A program made the translations under genes and the position numbers. A model generated the notes under the pieces. It made no database searches and was not told the origin of the DNA. It was given only the letters and a program-made list of their open reading frames with translations. Shown here one piece after another: positions 5,721 to 7,152 of a stretch of 7,152 nt of DNA (the first letter of the stretch is position 1; each line of letters starts with the position of its first letter). Origin of the DNA: an uncultured Alphaproteobacteria bacterium (lineage in GTDB: Bacteria; Pseudomonadota; Alphaproteobacteria; Rhizobiales; Beijerinckiaceae); NCBI GenBank assembly GCA_937903315.1, contig CALCZO010000100.1:1-7152 (forward strand), written 5' to 3'.

Positions 5721-6944
5721 TCAGGCGGCGGGTTTATCCGCCGCCGAGGCCTCAAGCGCCGAACAGGCTGCATCCAGTGCATTGATCGCAAACGCGACGT
5801 CATCATCGCTCACGACCAACGGCGGAACGAAACGGACAACATTGTCGCCCGCACCGACCGCCAGCACATGTTCATCGCGCAGGGCGGCGGCCAGCTCGGT
5901 ATTGGGCACACGCGCCTTGAGGCCGAGCAGCAGCCCTTCGCCACGCACCTCCTCGATGATCGAGGGGTGGCGATCCTTGATTTCGGCAAGGCGCTGCTTC
6001 ATCAGCAGCGACACGCGACGGACGTTCGCAAGAAACGCCTCGTCGGCGACAATGTCGAGCACCGCGTTGCCGCAGGCCATGGCCAGCGGATTGCCGCCAT
6101 AGGTGGAGCCATGCGTGCCGGCGGTCATGCCGCGCGCCGCCTCAGCCGTGGCCAGACAGGCGCCGAGCGGAAAACCGCCGCCGATGCCCTTGGCAACCGC
6201 CATGATGTCGGGCGAAACGCCGGACCATTCATGCGCGAACAGCTTGCCGGTCCGGCCAACCCCTGACTGGACTTCATCGAGCACCAGCAGCAGGCCGTGC
6301 TCGTCGCAGATGTCGCGGATCTCGCGCAGCATCGACGGCGGGAAGGCACGGATGCCACCCTCGCCCTGGATCGGTTCGAGCAGGATACCGGCCGTCTCCG
6401 GACCGATCGCCGCCTTGAGCGCCGCCATGTCCCCGAACGGCACCTGATCGAAGCCAGGCGTCGCCGGACCGAACCCGTCGAGGTACTTCTTCTGGCCTCC
6501 GGCGGCGATGGTCGCCAGCGTCCGGCCATGGAACGCGCCCTCGAACGTGATCAGGCGATAGCGCTCGGGATGCCCGCCAACCGAATGGTACTTGCGCGCG
6601 GTCTTGATCGAGCATTCCAGCGCTTCGGCGCCCGAATTGGTGAAAAAGACCACGTCGGCAAAGGTTTGCTCGACCAGACGGCTGGCCAGCCGCTCGCCTT
6701 CCGGAATCCGGTAAAGGTTGGAGACGTGCCATAGCTTTGCGGCCTGCGTGGTCAGCGCCTCAACGAGATGCGGATGGCTGTGTCCAAGGCTGTTGACCGC
6801 GATGCCGGCGGCAAAATCGAGATATCGCTGGCCATCCTGCGTGATCAGCCACGCCCCTTCGCCACGCTCGAACGACAAGCTCGCGCGTGCATAGGTCGGC
6901 ATCACCGCCGAAGAAGTCCCGATCCCGCCACCTTGTCTGGTCAT
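5721..6944 (-). CDS. argD: Acetylornithine aminotransferase
   Basis: Predicted 407-residue PLP-dependent class III aminotransferase that converts N-acetylglutamate semialdehyde and glutamate to N-acetylornithine and 2-oxoglutarate; family members often also do the succinyldiaminopimelate step of lysine synthesis. Visible motifs are AVMPTYAR (13-20), FTNSGAEALECSIKTARK (101-118) for PLP phosphate, FEGAFHGRT (134-142), EPIQGEGG (190-197), LDEVQSGVGRTG (222-233) with D223 for the pyridine nitrogen, K252 in AVAKGIGGGFPLGA as the Schiff-base lysine, GSTYGGNPLA (279-288) and RFVPP (371-375). All key residues are intact. The ATG at 6944 has GAGG five bases upstream and gives the usual length; the frame stays open to a TTG at 7067, but that extension crosses a terminator hairpin and is not conserved-looking. 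It is first gene of argD-argF-hslO, and a terminator-like hairpin 31 bases before its start suggests attenuation. Confidence 0.96.
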   Translation of the reverse strand: MTRQGGGIGTSSAVMPTYARASLSFERGEGAWLITQDGQRYLDFAAGIAVNSLGHSHPHLVEALTTQAAKLWHVSNLYRIPEGERLASRLVEQTFADVVFFTNSGAEALECSIKTARKYHSVGGHPERYRLITFEGAFHGRTLATIAAGGQKKYLDGFGPATPGFDQVPFGDMAALKAAIGPETAGILLEPIQGEGGIRAFPPSMLREIRDICDEHGLLLVLDEVQSGVGRTGKLFAHEWSGVSPDIMAVAKGIGGGFPLGACLATAEAARGMTAGTHGSTYGGNPLAMACGNAVLDIVADEAFLANVRRVSLLMKQRLAEIKDRHPSIIEEVRGEGLLLGLKARVPNTELAAALRDEHVLAVGAGDNVVRFVPPLVVSDDDVAFAINALDAACSALEASAADKPAA

Positions 6945-6975
6945 GACAGCCTCACGTAAGGCAAAGCACAAATGC

Positions 6976-7006
6976 AAAAAGCCGCTCTCCTTGGTCCGGG
7001 AGCGGC
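6976..7006 (-). terminator. Intrinsic terminator or attenuator in the argD leader
   Basis: Read in the argD direction, GCCGCTC (7006-7000) and GAGCGGC (6987-6981) form a perfect 7-bp GC-rich stem with a 12-base loop, followed directly by TTTTT (6980-6976). This is the textbook intrinsic terminator form. It sits 31 bases before the argD ATG, with no minus-strand gene visible between it and the window edge. Either it attenuates argD or it ends a transcript entering from beyond 7152. In the opposite direction the T-run (7013-7017) is six bases from the stem, so termination there should be weaker. Confidence 0.75.
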
Positions 7007-7039
7007 CCACCCTTTTTCCATTTTCGCGGTGCGACGTCA

Positions 7040-7056
7040 ATCCGGCCGACCCGGAT
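7040..7056 (-). repeat. Perfect 6-bp inverted repeat in the argD leader
   Basis: ATCCGG (7040-7045) and CCGGAT (7051-7056) flank a 5-base centre, giving a 17-base hairpin or operator-like palindrome about 34 bases upstream of the terminator stem in argD orientation. It is adjacent to a second small stem, CCGC/GCGG at 7058-7071. It could be part of a structured leader or a repressor site. It does not resemble the AT-rich ArgR box of enterobacteria. Confidence 0.5.
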
Positions 7057-7091
7057 GCCGCACACAAGCGGACTCTTGACGGATGCGGAAC

Positions 7092-7127
7092 TTTCCCACA
7101 GGAGATCGTTGGGGAAAACTGAAAACT
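7092..7127. repeat. Imperfect palindrome and tandem GAAAACT heptamer
   Basis: TTTCCCA (7092-7098) and TGGGGAAA (7110-7117) form an imperfect inverted repeat, and the right arm runs into GAAAACT repeated head-to-tail at 7114-7120 and 7121-7127. TTTCCCACA (7092-7100) and, on the minus strand, TTTTCCCCA (7118-7110) each match the DnaA box TTATCCACA at seven of nine positions, too weak to call. The repeats are plain in the sequence; any protein binding is inference. Confidence 0.45.
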
Positions 7128-7152
7128 CCGGCCGAAGGAATCTGCCGCTTTC

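Larger units (their letters stand above)
6945..7152. other. Region upstream of argD with no confident gene
   Basis: These 208 bases should hold the argD promoter and leader, and perhaps the promoter of a gene right of the window. From argD outwards there are a terminator-like hairpin (6976-7006), a perfect 6-bp hairpin ATCCGG/CCGGAT (7040-7056), a small CCGC/GCGG hairpin (7058-7071), GANTC sites at 7071-7075 and 7138-7142, an imperfect palindrome (7092-7117) and a tandem GAAAACT (7114-7127). TTGACG on the minus strand (7040-7035) and on the plus strand (7076-7081) are good -35 words, but neither has a convincing -10 at 16-18 bases. No tRNA or known riboswitch class is recognisable to me. Confidence 0.6.

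Noticed and set aside
7037..7063. Possible 8-codon arginine leader peptide (GTG start, MRHPGRPD) upstream of argD
   Set aside because: Two Arg codons in eight is not striking at this GC content, the start is GTG with only a weak AAGAG upstream, and no consecutive Arg codons are present.
6952..7065. 37-codon leader frame from a GTG at 7065 ending just before argD
   Set aside because: It has four Arg residues with no cluster and no convincing ribosome binding site, and it runs through the terminator stem; it is more likely a chance frame.
6945..7067. N-terminal extension of ArgD from a TTG at 7067
   Set aside because: It would be translated through the terminator hairpin, lacks a ribosome binding site, and adds 41 residues not usual in the family; the ATG at 6944 has a GAGG at good spacing.
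7092..7118. DnaA boxes
   Set aside because: Both candidate words differ from TTATCCACA at two of nine positions, so I do not annotate them as sites.
1..7152. Mobile element, CRISPR array, toxin-antitoxin or defence system
   Set aside because: All frames are accounted for by housekeeping-type genes; no transposase, integrase, terminal inverted repeats, spaced repeat array or small paired toxin-antitoxin genes are visible.

Overview
The window is GC-rich, tightly packed core-genome DNA that looks alphaproteobacterial. This is an inference from three things: the double-length, two-domain dCTP deaminase of the type I know from Caulobacter and rhizobia; the argD-argF-hslO gene order; and the protein sequences themselves. 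A Caulobacterales/Hyphomonadaceae or related lineage would fit, but genus cannot be fixed from sequence alone. I see no mobile element, CRISPR array, tRNA or rRNA. No gene-free stretch exceeds 300 bases; the largest is the roughly 208 bases from 6945 to the right edge.

Left (1-909, + strand): the last 32 codons of a short-chain dehydrogenase/reductase (SDR), whose stop overlaps the ATG of a FadR-type GntR transcription factor. They look like an enzyme plus local regulator from a carbon-catabolic locus cut off by the left edge. The regulator converges on the next block across a 32-base gap that holds an 11-base direct repeat.

Middle left (942-2714, - strand): a CDP-alcohol phosphatidyltransferase family membrane enzyme is followed by the two-domain dCTP deaminase (dcd). 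The first belongs to phospholipid synthesis and the second to dUTP/dTTP supply; their adjacency is probably only co-transcription. A 94-base divergent promoter region (2715-2808) separates them from apaG.

Middle right (2809-3749, + strand): apaG, then a GNAT acetyltransferase 8 bases downstream, probably co-transcribed. They converge on hslO across 16 bases, where a GC hairpin spans the two stop codons.

Right (3766-6944, - strand): an apparent operon argD-argF-hslO with gaps of 20 and 24 bases. ArgD makes N-acetylornithine and ArgF makes citrulline from ornithine, two steps of arginine biosynthesis. HslO (Hsp33) is a redox-activated chaperone carried along in the transcript.

The most interesting non-coding signal is upstream of argD (6945-7152). 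A perfect 7-bp stem followed at once by five U residues in the argD direction has the form of an intrinsic terminator placed before the first gene, as in transcription attenuation. Two smaller hairpins lie just upstream of it. Farther right are a tandem GAAAACT repeat, an imperfect palindrome, DnaA-box-like words and two GANTC sites, which may belong to a divergent gene beyond the window. Otherwise the region is ordinary housekeeping DNA and I see no clear new multi-gene system.
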